Assembly: GCA_021414065.1 (NCBI GenBank)
Contig: JAIOPE010000015.1
Coordinates: 24,140-88,139, forward strand
Reading direction: 5' to 3'
DNA from: Planctomycetota bacterium
GTDB taxonomy: Bacteria; Planctomycetota; JAJSAM01; JAJVHW01
Length of the DNA stretch: 64,000 bases
This document shows positions 8,615-16,955 of this stretch, one piece after another. The position numbers and the translations under genes were made by a program. Position 1 is the stretch's first letter. The number at the start of each line of letters is the position of its first letter. The notes beneath the pieces were generated by a model, which saw only the letters and a program-made list of their open reading frames with translations, had not been told where the DNA came from and searched no databases.

Positions 8615-10341
8615 TGAAGAACACGTCGCTCATGGGAGTTGCCGCCCTTGCGCTGTCCGCGACGGGGCTCTGCGCCTGCGGGGCGGACGGCGCGGCCGTC
8701 GTCGAGGCCAACGCGCAGGCGAATGAGTCGCGGCGCCCGAAGCTCGTCGTGCTGCTCTCCATCGATCAGTTCCGCGCGGACTACCTGACGCGCTTCGACG
8801 ATCTCTACCTGCCGCCGAAGTCCGACGGCAAGCCGGGCGGGTTCCGGTACCTGACCGAGACCGGTGCGTGGTTCACCGACGCACACCACGACCACTACCC
8901 GACCTACACCGGACCGGGCCACTCCGTCCTCCTCACCGGCGCAGCGCCGCACGTCTCGGGCATCGTGGGGAACCAGTGGTACGACCGCGCGCTGAAGCGC
9001 GTGCGCTACTGCGTCGAGGGCACGCCCTCGGATGGCGCGGCCGAAGGGAAGACCACTCCGGAGACGCTGCGAGTCACCACGGTGGGCGACGAGTTGGAGA
9101 CCGCGACCGGCGGGCAGGCGAAGACGTGGAGCTTCGGCCTGAAGGACCGCGCGGCGGTGCTCATGGCGGGGCACCTCGCCGACGGCGTGTTCTGGTTCGA
9201 CGACGTCCGCGGCAAGTGGGAGACGAGTGACTGGTACAAGGGCGACGACAAGGCGCCCGAGTGGATCCGAGAGTGGAACAAGGCGCGGGGCCCGGACCAG
9301 TCGTTCGGGGCCAAGTGGGAGTTCGGCGGCGGGCCGCAGGCGCTCGCCCGGCTCTGGGTTCCCCCGGGCGATCCGCGCCCCGAGGCGTTCTCGATGACGC
9401 TCGACCAGGGCAAGCCCGTTTCGAAGGGGGGCGAAGGCAAGGAGGCGCAGGCGTTCTACAAGAACTGGGCGCGCACGCCGTTCGCGACTGACTGGGTCCT
9501 GCGCACGGCGCTCCGCTGCGTCGATGCCGAGCAGTTGGGGCGCGACAACATTCCGGACCTGCTCACGATCAACCTCTCGACGAACGACTACGTGGGCCAC
9601 GCCTACGGCCCGGACAGCGCGCAGGTGCTCGACATCTCGGTCCGCACGGATCGCGCGCTGTCGGAGTTCTTTCGCGGCCTCGACGAGAAGGTCGGACTCG
9701 CCGACTGTGTCGTTGTGCTCTCTGCGGATCACGGCGTCGCACCGAACCCTCTCAAGTCGAGGAAGGTGGGCCTCCCGTCGGGCGTGCAACCCGACGACGA
9801 CGGCGGCATCGGCGTGTCTCCGCAGCGCGACGCCGCCGAGAAGGCGCTCGATCTCGCCTTCGGCGCCGACGACTGGGTGCTGTCGCACGTTGAACATCAG
9901 GTCTACCTGAACCGCGAAGCGATCCTGCGCCACCCGACCGTGACGGCGGAGCGGGTCGAAGACGTTGCCGCCCGCGCATGCGAGCAGTTCGAAGGCGTCT
10001 ACGCGTGCTGGACCCGCTCACAGATCCTCAATGGGAGGTTGCCCGACGTGCCCGAGGCGAAGCTCGTGTCGCGCGGGTTCCACCGGCGCATCTCGGGCGA
10101 CGTGATCATCGTGGCCGATCCGTTCTGGTCGCCCGCGCGCGGCCGCGACGGCGCCACACACGGTTCGGTGTTCACGTACGACACGAAGGTGCCGGTGGTC
10201 TTCTGCGGATTCGGCGTGAAGGCCGGACGGGTCCGCGAACGCGCGTCCACGCTCGACATCGCACCGACGTTGAGCGAACTGCTCGGGATCGCTCAGCCTT
10301 CCGGGAGCGAGGGCCGGGTGCTCGGGGAGGGCCTGAAGTAG
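8611..10341 (+). CDS. PafA-type alkaline phosphatase superfamily lipoprotein
   Basis: The 576-aa exported phosphatase has a signal sequence ending near GLCAC (probable lipobox). The metal/nucleophile region reads VLLSIDQFRADYLTRF and YPTYTGPGHSVLLTG, with the Thr nucleophile in TYTGPGHS as in PafA. GIVGNQWYDR and SADHG match the same family. It is probably a periplasmic phosphomonoesterase of broad specificity. Its ATG at 8611 overlaps the tupC stop, so it is translationally coupled to the tungstate importer, an unexpected partner. The upstream part of the ORF-track entry (from 8260) is shadow. Confidence 0.88.
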   Translation: MMKNTSLMGVAALALSATGLCACGADGAAVVEANAQANESRRPKLVVLLSIDQFRADYLTRFDDLYLPPKSDGKPGGFRYLTETGAWFTDAHHDHYPTYTGPGHSVLLTGAAPHVSGIVGNQWYDRALKRVRYCVEGTPSDGAAEGKTTPETLRVTTVGDELETATGGQAKTWSFGLKDRAAVLMAGHLADGVFWFDDVRGKWETSDWYKGDDKAPEWIREWNKARGPDQSFGAKWEFGGGPQALARLWVPPGDPRPEAFSMTLDQGKPVSKGGEGKEAQAFYKNWARTPFATDWVLRTALRCVDAEQLGRDNIPDLLTINLSTNDYVGHAYGPDSAQVLDISVRTDRALSEFFRGLDEKVGLADCVVVLSADHGVAPNPLKSRKVGLPSGVQPDDDGGIGVSPQRDAAEKALDLAFGADDWVLSHVEHQVYLNREAILRHPTVTAERVEDVAARACEQFEGVYACWTRSQILNGRLPDVPEAKLVSRGFHRRISGDVIIVADPFWSPARGRDGATHGSVFTYDTKVPVVFCGFGVKAGRVRERASTLDIAPTLSELLGIAQPSGSEGRVLGEGLK

Positions 10342-10415
10342 TCCTGGTCCCCGCCGAGTTCGGGACTTCCCCGGCCGCGCGTCGAGGACTGGCGAGTGTC
10401 CCGCGCCGCGCACCG

Positions 10416-10431
10416 TAGGATCGACGTTGTC
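10416..10431 (+). promoter_or_regulatory. Putative -10 box (TAGGAT) upstream of moaD
   Basis: TAGGAT at 10416-10421 lies 10 nt before the moaD ATG at 10432 without a recognisable Shine-Dalgarno. It suggests that the cofactor operon has its own near-leaderless promoter inside the 90-nt gap after the phosphatase gene. Confidence 0.4.
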
Positions 10432-10707
10432 ATGCCCGTCCCGCTCCACGTTCCAGAGGTGCTGCGTCGTTACACCGGCGACGCCGAAGTCGTTCCCGTG
10501 ACGGGCTCCACCGTGCGCGAAGCCCTCGCGTCGCTCTTCCTCGCGCATCCGGCGATGCGCGTCCGCACGCTCGGCCCGGACGGCCGGATCTGGCCCTATC
10601 TCGTGCTTTCGGTGAATGGCACCGAGGCGCCGCGCGACGGTGCGCTGGACGTGGCGCTGGCGGATGGCGACTCGCTTCGCCTCGTCGGAGCTGCGGAGGG
10701 CGGCTGA
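10432..10707 (+). CDS. moaD: MoaD/ThiS-family sulfur carrier protein
   Basis: The 91-aa beta-grasp protein ends in GAAEGG. The C-terminal Gly-Gly is the residue adenylated and thiocarboxylated in MoaD, which supplies dithiolene sulfur for molybdopterin. The ATG at 10432 gives normal MoaD length; the ORF-track start at 10396 adds 12 unlikely residues. It overlaps moeA by one base (TGATG). MoaE and MoaA/MoaC are not in the window. The location beside tup genes and an AOR points to tungstopterin supply. Confidence 0.88.
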   Translation: MPVPLHVPEVLRRYTGDAEVVPVTGSTVREALASLFLAHPAMRVRTLGPDGRIWPYLVLSVNGTEAPRDGALDVALADGDSLRLVGAAEGG

Positions 10708-11966
10708 TGACCTCCGATCCACGCGACGTGCGTATGCGTGGCTTCCGCGAGCGGGTCAGCGTGGCCCGGGCGCTCGAGGTCGCTCTCGACGGACTGTCGC
10801 CACGTCACGCGGAAGACGTTCCGCTCGAGCGCGCCGCCGGGCGTGTCCTGGCGCGCGACGTCGTCAGCCAGGTGGATGTCCCGTCGTTCGACCGCTCGGC
10901 GATGGACGGGTACGCGGTGGACGCATCCGCCACGTTCGGCGCGACTCCCTACGACCCGGTGAAGCTGGGACTGAACGGCGAGTCGATGCCCGGGTGTGAC
11001 GTCTCGCGGGTGGAGGCGGGGCCCCTCCGCGCGGTGCGGATCATGACCGGCGCGCCGATGCCGCGCCTCGCCGACGCGGTCGTGCCCGCCGAGCAGGCCC
11101 GCGAGAGCGGGAACGACGTGTTCATCGACACGCCGGTGACGCCGTGGAAGAACGTGGGCCGTCGCGGGGAAGACGTGCGCGCAGGGATCGCCGTGATGAA
11201 CGCAGGTCGTCGCCTCCGGCCGCAGGATCTCGGACTGCTCGCGAGCATCGGATTCGGCGTGGCGCCCGTGGTCGCGTCGCCGCGGGTGCGCATCCTGGTT
11301 TCCGGCAACGAACTCGTCGCGCCCGGAGAGCGTCCGCAGGGCTCGCAGATCGTGGACAGCAACACGCCGATGCTGCGGGCGCTCGTCGAGTGCGACGGCG
11401 GCACGGTCGAGGCCGCGCTGCGACTCCGAGACGACGCCGATGCGATCCGCGACGCGATCACCGCGCCCGGCGCGGACGTGATCGTCGCCGCGGGCGGGAC
11501 TTCCGTCGGGCGCGAGGACCACCTCCCGAACCTCGTGCGCGAAGTGGGACGACTCGACGTCCACGGCGTCGCGATGCGTCCGTCGTCGCCGACGGGCATC
11601 GGCACGGTCGGGCGCACGCGCATCTTCCTGCTCCCCGGGAACCCGGTGTCGTGTCTCGCCGCCTACGACTTCTTCGCGGGGCCGGCCATCCGGCGGCTGG
11701 CGGGGATGCCGGTGGCGTGGCCCTATCCGTCGCGTCGCGTCCGTCTCGCCGGTCCGCTCTCGTCGCAGATCGGCCGCACCGATTACTGCCGCGTCACGGT
11801 CGGCCCGGGCGGCGCCTCACCCCTCGCCGTCGCAGGCGCGTCGGTGCTGTCGTCCACGACGCGCGCCGCCGGCTTCGTCGTGGTCCCCGCCGGGTCGGAG
11901 GGCTACGCGGCGGGAACCGAAGTCGAAGTGTTCTTCTACGACCCACTCGCGGAGCGCGACGCGTGA
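10707..11966 (+). CDS. moeA: Molybdopterin molybdenumtransferase (MoeA)
   Basis: The 419-aa protein inserts the metal oxyanion into adenylylated molybdopterin. Family motifs are present in order: FDRSAMDGYAV, MTGAPMP with the DAVVPAEQ loop, RILVSGNELV, SNTPML, AAGGTSVGREDHL and LLPGNPVSCL. Length and order are standard for MoeA domains I-IV. It is coupled by TGATG to moaD and by GTGA to a second MoeA, an arrangement typical of tungsten-using organisms with one MoeA per metal or step. Confidence 0.93.
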   Translation: MTSDPRDVRMRGFRERVSVARALEVALDGLSPRHAEDVPLERAAGRVLARDVVSQVDVPSFDRSAMDGYAVDASATFGATPYDPVKLGLNGESMPGCDVSRVEAGPLRAVRIMTGAPMPRLADAVVPAEQARESGNDVFIDTPVTPWKNVGRRGEDVRAGIAVMNAGRRLRPQDLGLLASIGFGVAPVVASPRVRILVSGNELVAPGERPQGSQIVDSNTPMLRALVECDGGTVEAALRLRDDADAIRDAITAPGADVIVAAGGTSVGREDHLPNLVREVGRLDVHGVAMRPSSPTGIGTVGRTRIFLLPGNPVSCLAAYDFFAGPAIRRLAGMPVAWPYPSRRVRLAGPLSSQIGRTDYCRVTVGPGGASPLAVAGASVLSSTTRAAGFVVVPAGSEGYAAGTEVEVFFYDPLAERDA

Positions 11967-13945
11967 GGCAGGAGCAGTTCCTCGACGTGGTGGACGAGCG
12001 TACGGCCCGATCCCGGTTCGAAGCAGCGTGCATACACGTCGTGCCGCGCGTCGAGTCAGTGGCGCTCGCAGCGGCCCTCGGACGCGTGCTCGCGGCCGAC
12101 GTTCGATCCGGCGTGGACGTGCCTGCGTTCGACCGGAGCGACGTGGATGGCTTCGCCGTGCGCGCGTCCGACACATTCGGCGCCGAGGAACTCGCTCCGG
12201 TCCGGCTCGCGCTGTCGCCGGTCCGACTCGCCGCCGGGTCCGCGCCGCCCACGGGGTTCACCGTTCCTGCGCGAACCGCTGTGCCGGTGGCGACCGGCGG
12301 CGTGCTGCCGCGCGGAGCCGACGCGGTGGTGATGATCGAGTACACGCGGCCGGATGCGTCCGGTCACGACGACGTCGTGTTCCTCGTCCACGCAGTGGCC
12401 CCTGGTGCCCACGTGAGCTTCGCGGGCAGCGATCTCGGTCGCGGCGAGATCGTGCTGCGGCGCGGCACGCTCCTCACGTCGCGGGAGACCGGGATGCTCG
12501 CTGCGATCGGCGCGGCGAGCGTGGAGGTGTTCGCCAGGCCACGCGTGGCGATCCTCTCGACGGGCGACGAGATCCGGGCACCGGGTGCGTCGCTCGAGCC
12601 GGGCCAGATCTACGACTCCAATCAGCGGATACTCGCCGACGCGGTGACGGAAGCCGGCGGAGTCGCGATCGAGTGCGGTATCCGCCCCGACGACGCGGCG
12701 CTCCTCGCCGCCGACGTGCGGGCGCTGGTCGTGCGGTCGGGAGTCGGCGCGGGCGCAGATGCAGATGCCGACGCAGACGTGATCCTGCTCTCCGGCGGCA
12801 CGTCGAAGGGTGCGGGCGACCTGAACTACCGCGTGGTTGCCGAGCTCGCCGCCGAGATCGCAGGGTCGCCTGGGATCGTGGTGCACGGCGTCGCGCTCAA
12901 GCCGGGCAAGCCCATCTGCATGGCGGTCGTCGGACGTGTTCCGATCGTGATCCTGCCGGGCTTCCCGACGTCGGCCATCTTCACGTTCCACGAGTTCGTG
13001 GCGCCCATGCTGCGACGTCTCGGCGGCCGCGCGGACGACACCGAGTCCACGGTCGCCGCGGTGGCGCCGCTCCGCATGACTTCGGCGGTGGGCCGCACGG
13101 ACTACCAACTCGTCAACCTCGTGCCCGGCGCGAGGGGGCTTGCCGCGTACCCGATCGGCGCTGGGTCGGGGAGCGTGTCCGCGTTCTCGCGGGCCGACGG
13201 CTTCGTGCGCATTCCCCAGGACGCAGAGTACGTCGCCGAGGGCACAGCGCTCACGGTGCGACTTCTCGGTCGCGGCGTGCGCCCGGCGGATCTGGTGTCG
13301 ATCGGCAGCCACTGCGTCGGTTTGGACCGACTGCTCGGACTCGTGGCCGCACGCGGGTTCGTCGTGAAGGCGATCTCCGTCGGTTCTCAGGGAGGCCTGA
13401 ACGCTCTGGCCCGCGGCGAAGGTGACGTCGCCGGCACGCATCTGCTCGACGCCGCGACCGGGGTCTACAACGTCGCTTTCCTGCCGCCGGGCGTGCGCCT
13501 TGTGAAGGGCTGGTCGCGGCGCCAGGGCCTCGTGTTCCGGCGCGGCGATCCTCGATTCGAGGGGTGCGCGCTGGATGCGTTCGTCGCGGCGGCGAAGCGC
13601 GACGGCGTTCGAATGGTGAACCGCAACGCGGGCAGTGGCACGCGGATGCTCATCGACGGCCTGCTCGGCGGCGCGCGACCGGACGGCCATCTGCACCAGG
13701 CGCGGAGTCATCACGCCGTTGCTGCTGCGGTGGCGCAGGGCCGTGCCGACTGGGGAATGACGCTCGACGTGCTCGCGGCGTCGCACGGGCTCGGGTTCGT
13801 CTTCGTGCGCGAAGAGGAGTACGACCTCGCGGTGCCGGAGGCGCGGTGGGATCGTCCGGCGGTCGTCGCGTTGCGGGAAGCTCTCGCGTCGAACGCCGGG
13901 GCCGCTGAACTCTCAGCCGCCGGTTTCGTTCGCAGGATCACATGA
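11963..13945 (+). CDS. MoeA fused to a C-terminal solute-binding (LysR-substrate/PBP-like) domain
   Basis: The 660-aa protein starts at GTG 11963, overlapping the moeA stop. Residues ~1-420 are a second full MoeA (FDRSDVDGFAV, ILSTGDEI, LSGGTSKGAGD, ILPGFPTSAIF). Residues ~425-660 are a PBP-like domain (SIGSHCVGLDRLLG, GDVAGTHLLD, VNRNAGSGTRMLID) of the kind fused to MoeA in archaea and in some tungsten or molybdenum bacteria. That domain is thought to bind the oxyanion or cofactor. MoeA1 and MoeA2 differ (SAMDGYAV versus SDVDGFAV), so the roles are probably not redundant. Confidence 0.92.
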   Translation: MRQEQFLDVVDERTARSRFEAACIHVVPRVESVALAAALGRVLAADVRSGVDVPAFDRSDVDGFAVRASDTFGAEELAPVRLALSPVRLAAGSAPPTGFTVPARTAVPVATGGVLPRGADAVVMIEYTRPDASGHDDVVFLVHAVAPGAHVSFAGSDLGRGEIVLRRGTLLTSRETGMLAAIGAASVEVFARPRVAILSTGDEIRAPGASLEPGQIYDSNQRILADAVTEAGGVAIECGIRPDDAALLAADVRALVVRSGVGAGADADADADVILLSGGTSKGAGDLNYRVVAELAAEIAGSPGIVVHGVALKPGKPICMAVVGRVPIVILPGFPTSAIFTFHEFVAPMLRRLGGRADDTESTVAAVAPLRMTSAVGRTDYQLVNLVPGARGLAAYPIGAGSGSVSAFSRADGFVRIPQDAEYVAEGTALTVRLLGRGVRPADLVSIGSHCVGLDRLLGLVAARGFVVKAISVGSQGGLNALARGEGDVAGTHLLDAATGVYNVAFLPPGVRLVKGWSRRQGLVFRRGDPRFEGCALDAFVAAAKRDGVRMVNRNAGSGTRMLIDGLLGGARPDGHLHQARSHHAVAAAVAQGRADWGMTLDVLAASHGLGFVFVREEEYDLAVPEARWDRPAVVALREALASNAGAAELSAAGFVRRIT

Positions 13946-16290
13946 TCGAGGGGGACGACACGATCGGGCGAGGGCCGGCGGCGGCGGCGCCGACACGCGG
14001 ATCGGGGTTCGGCCTGTTCCTCGCGTTCGCTGTCGTCGTCGGGGCGTACCTCGCATCGCTCGTCGCGACGCGGCCGATCGCGGCGCTCGGCATCGACGCC
14101 CCGACCGAGGCGTTCTCGGCCGCGCGTGGCGAGGCGGTTCTCCGGGATCTGCTCAGCGAAGGAGTGCCGCACCCCGTCGGGAGCGAGGCGAACCGCGTCG
14201 TGCGCGACCGGATCGTTGCGCAGCTTCGGGGGATCGGACTTGCGCCGACGGTGGAACGTCACTTCGTCGTCGCGCCGAACGAGAACGTGAGCGCGTGGGT
14301 CGAGAACGTCGTCGCGCGCATCCCGGGCGCGGAGCCCGGGCCGGCGATCGTGCTCGCGGCGCACTACGACTCGGTTCCCGCTGGTCCCGGTGCGTCCGAC
14401 GACGGCATCGGTGTCGCGACCGTGATCGAGTCCGCGCGTGCGATCCGCGCCGGGTCCGCGCTCCGTCGCGACGTGCTCCTGCTCATCACCGACGGCGAGG
14501 AGGCGGGCCTTCTCGGCGCCAGGGGGCACGTCAAGGCACACGGCGTGGACGACATCGCGGCGGTCGTGAACATCGAGGCGCGTGGAACGTCGGGGCCGAG
14601 CTTGATGTTCGAGACCGGTCCGGGCACGGCCGCGACGGTTCCCGCTTGGACGGGCGGCGCACGTCGCGTGCTCTCGTCGTCGCTCTTCGCATCCGTCTAT
14701 CGGCGGATGCCGAACGACACGGACCTGACCGTGTTCCGTCGGCTCGACGTCCCGGGGCTGAACTTCGCGTGCGTCGGTCGCGTGCAGCACTACCACACGC
14801 CGCTCGACTCGGTCGCGAACGTGGACCTGCGGACGTTGCAGCATCATGGCGACAACGCGCTGGCTGCGGTGCGCGGACTTGCGGCGGCCGAGTTGGCGTC
14901 GGTTCCGGCCGTGGACGCCCGCGAGGTCTCGTGGTTCGACGTGCTCGGGCTCGCGACGGTGCGCTGGCCGATCGCCTGGACGTTGCCGCTGGCGCTGGCG
15001 GCGTTCCTCTCCGTGATGCTTGGGATCGCTGCCCGCGTGCGTCGCGGGGAGCTTCGCGGTGCAGTGATCACATGGGGTTTGACGGCCGCGCTCGCGACCC
15101 TCGCGGCGACGACGGGGCTCGTCGCCGGACTCGGCTGGGCGTTCCACGCGACGTCCGCGGTGCCGGGCGCGTTCGTCGCGTCGTCGAGTGGGCCCCTCGC
15201 TGCGGCCGCGGGCGCCGGACTCCTCGTGGTCGGCGCGGTCGGCGTGCTCTCGGCGCGCCGTGCCGGGGCGCTCGGGCTCTGGTCGGGCGCGTGGTTTTTG
15301 ATCGGCGGGGGTGGGGTCGCGGTTGCGCTGCTCCTGCCGGAGGCTGCGTGGCTCCTGCTCGTTCCGGCTTTCGCGGCGGGTGCGACGGGCGCGTTGCTGG
15401 CGTTCCGTCCGCGCGCTCCCGCCGGGATGCCGGGAACCAGTGATCCCGGGGTCCACGCAGCCACGATCGTCCCGCTGGCGGTTGGGTGCGTCCTCTGGTT
15501 CCCGTTCGTGCCGCTCGTCACGGATGCCCTCGGTCTCGGGTGGCTCGCGGTTCCAGCGATTCCGTACGTACTCGCGTCGGTCGTGCTCCTGCCCGCAGTC
15601 GCGGCCGGCGGTGGTCGGCGGTGGATGATCGCCGCCGCCGGCCTGGTGCTCACGGCCAGCGGGGTCGTCGCCACGTTCGTCGCGGCGCCCTGGACTCCAG
15701 AGCTTCCTCGGCGGATGAACGTCGCGTGGTCGCGCGACGCCGCGGATCACCACGCGCATTGGATCGTCCGGCTGGACGGACCGATGCCGCCGGCGATGCT
15801 CGCCGCACATGCGTTCGAGGACGAGACTGCGCGGATCGTCCCCTATGAGAACGTGCGTGGGTGGGCCGCGGAGGCTCCGTTCGTGGATCTGCCCGGGCCG
15901 GCGCTCGACGACCTCCAGATTCGCGCAGTCGCCCAGAGCCGCCGCGTTCGGTTCCGTCTGACGTCCCGCCGGGGTGCGCCTGTCACGACGCTTGCGATCG
16001 ATCCGAAGGCGCGCATTCGGCGGGTGACCATCGGAGGCACGGTGGTTCCCCCCGAGTCGATCCGCGTCGGCACCGACGGTCCGTTCGTGATCCACTGCCT
16101 GACCACGCCGCCCGAGGGTGTCGAGATCGACATCGACATCGCCGACGAGAGGCCGCTCGATCTGTACGTCTCGGACCAGTCGTCCGGCCTGCCGCGCGGG
16201 GCCGACGAGATCCTGCGCTCGCGTCCGTCCGATGCCGCACCGCACCAGGACGGCGACGTCACGATCGTCCACCGGAAGCTCCGTCTGTAG
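13942..16290 (+). CDS. M28-family zinc aminopeptidase with multi-spanning membrane domain
   Basis: The 782-aa protein resembles ERMP1/Pff1-type peptidases. It has one N-terminal membrane helix (~22-42), then an M28 catalytic domain with all five zinc ligands visible: His141 (HYDS), Asp153 (ASDDG), Glu186/187 (DGEEAG), Glu212 (IEARG) and His285 (HYHTPLDS). About 8-9 hydrophobic segments follow (~330-590), then a soluble tail. It is coupled to the MoeA-fusion gene by ATGA, so it is co-transcribed with cofactor genes although no functional link is known. The catalytic domain should face the periplasm or lumen. Confidence 0.88.
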   Translation: MIEGDDTIGRGPAAAAPTRGSGFGLFLAFAVVVGAYLASLVATRPIAALGIDAPTEAFSAARGEAVLRDLLSEGVPHPVGSEANRVVRDRIVAQLRGIGLAPTVERHFVVAPNENVSAWVENVVARIPGAEPGPAIVLAAHYDSVPAGPGASDDGIGVATVIESARAIRAGSALRRDVLLLITDGEEAGLLGARGHVKAHGVDDIAAVVNIEARGTSGPSLMFETGPGTAATVPAWTGGARRVLSSSLFASVYRRMPNDTDLTVFRRLDVPGLNFACVGRVQHYHTPLDSVANVDLRTLQHHGDNALAAVRGLAAAELASVPAVDAREVSWFDVLGLATVRWPIAWTLPLALAAFLSVMLGIAARVRRGELRGAVITWGLTAALATLAATTGLVAGLGWAFHATSAVPGAFVASSSGPLAAAAGAGLLVVGAVGVLSARRAGALGLWSGAWFLIGGGGVAVALLLPEAAWLLLVPAFAAGATGALLAFRPRAPAGMPGTSDPGVHAATIVPLAVGCVLWFPFVPLVTDALGLGWLAVPAIPYVLASVVLLPAVAAGGGRRWMIAAAGLVLTASGVVATFVAAPWTPELPRRMNVAWSRDAADHHAHWIVRLDGPMPPAMLAAHAFEDETARIVPYENVRGWAAEAPFVDLPGPALDDLQIRAVAQSRRVRFRLTSRRGAPVTTLAIDPKARIRRVTIGGTVVPPESIRVGTDGPFVIHCLTTPPEGVEIDIDIADERPLDLYVSDQSSGLPRGADEILRSRPSDAAPHQDGDVTIVHRKLRL

Positions 16291-16337
16291 TCGGCCGTCT
16301 CTACAGAGCGATCAGCGACCGTTCCGATCTAGACTGC

Positions 16338-16913
16338 ATGGCCGACGCAGCGCTCTCCAACCACCGCATGGATGCCACGCGCATGACCAAGCTCTCGCCG
16401 ACCTCGCGCAAGTTCATCCGCGACTGGGGCGAACTCGCCGACCGCTGGGGCGTCGATCGCACCACGGCCGAGGTGCACGCACTGCTGTACGTCTCGAAGG
16501 TGCCGATGGACATCGGTGCGATCGCCGATGCGCTCGCCAAGGGGGCCGACGACACCCAGGTCGGGCTCGACGCGCTTCGCGCGATGGGTGTGGTGCAACT
16601 CGCCGCGCGGAACGCCGGATCGCTCCGCTACGAGTGCCTGCCCGACGTCTGGGAGATGTTCCGCGCCATCTTGGAGGAACGCCGCCGCCGCGAGGTCGAA
16701 CCCGCCGTCGCGACGCTGCGAGACGCGCTCCTTCGCGCCGACAACGATCCCGAGTGCGACGAGCACACACGCCGTCGCCTTGAGGACATGCAGTTGTTCC
16801 TGCGCGACTCGCTCGGCCTCTGCAAGCAGTTCTCGTCGATGCCCGGCCCGGAGGTCCGCCGCCTGCTCAAGATGGGCGGCAAGATCCGCAAGGCTCTCGG
16901 CCTCGCTGATTGA
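16338..16913 (+). CDS. GbsR/MarR-like transcriptional regulator
   Basis: The ~191-aa protein has a winged-helix domain (RWGVDRTTAEVHALLYVS, then IGAIADALA...DDTQVGLDALRAMGVV) and a helical C-terminal half, as in GbsR-type MarR relatives. The start is uncertain: ATGs occur at 16338, 16368 and 16383, and TAGACT at 16330-16335 looks like a -10 box that would put the first ATG at or ahead of the transcript start, favouring 16368. It lies between the cofactor operon and the convergent AOR gene, so it may regulate the island, but nothing in the sequence proves that. Confidence 0.8.
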   Translation: MADAALSNHRMDATRMTKLSPTSRKFIRDWGELADRWGVDRTTAEVHALLYVSKVPMDIGAIADALAKGADDTQVGLDALRAMGVVQLAARNAGSLRYECLPDVWEMFRAILEERRRREVEPAVATLRDALLRADNDPECDEHTRRRLEDMQLFLRDSLGLCKQFSSMPGPEVRRLLKMGGKIRKALGLAD

Positions 16914-16932
16914 CGCGATCGGTCAGATCGCG
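16914..16932. terminator. Hairpin between convergent regulator and AOR genes
   Basis: CGCGATC-GGTCA-GATCGCG forms a perfect 7-bp stem with a 5-nt loop just past the regulator stop. No T-run follows. A 14-bp sequence, TCAGATCGCGAGCC, occurs at 16923 and again at 16956, where it holds the AOR stop codon, so the AOR 3' end has been locally duplicated. Confidence 0.5.
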
Positions 16933-16955
16933 AGCCTTCCACTTGACGCGTTGGC

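Noticed and set aside
13711-16272. 853-aa ORF antisense to the M28 peptidase
   Set aside because: Shadow frame; the plus strand has all five zinc ligands.
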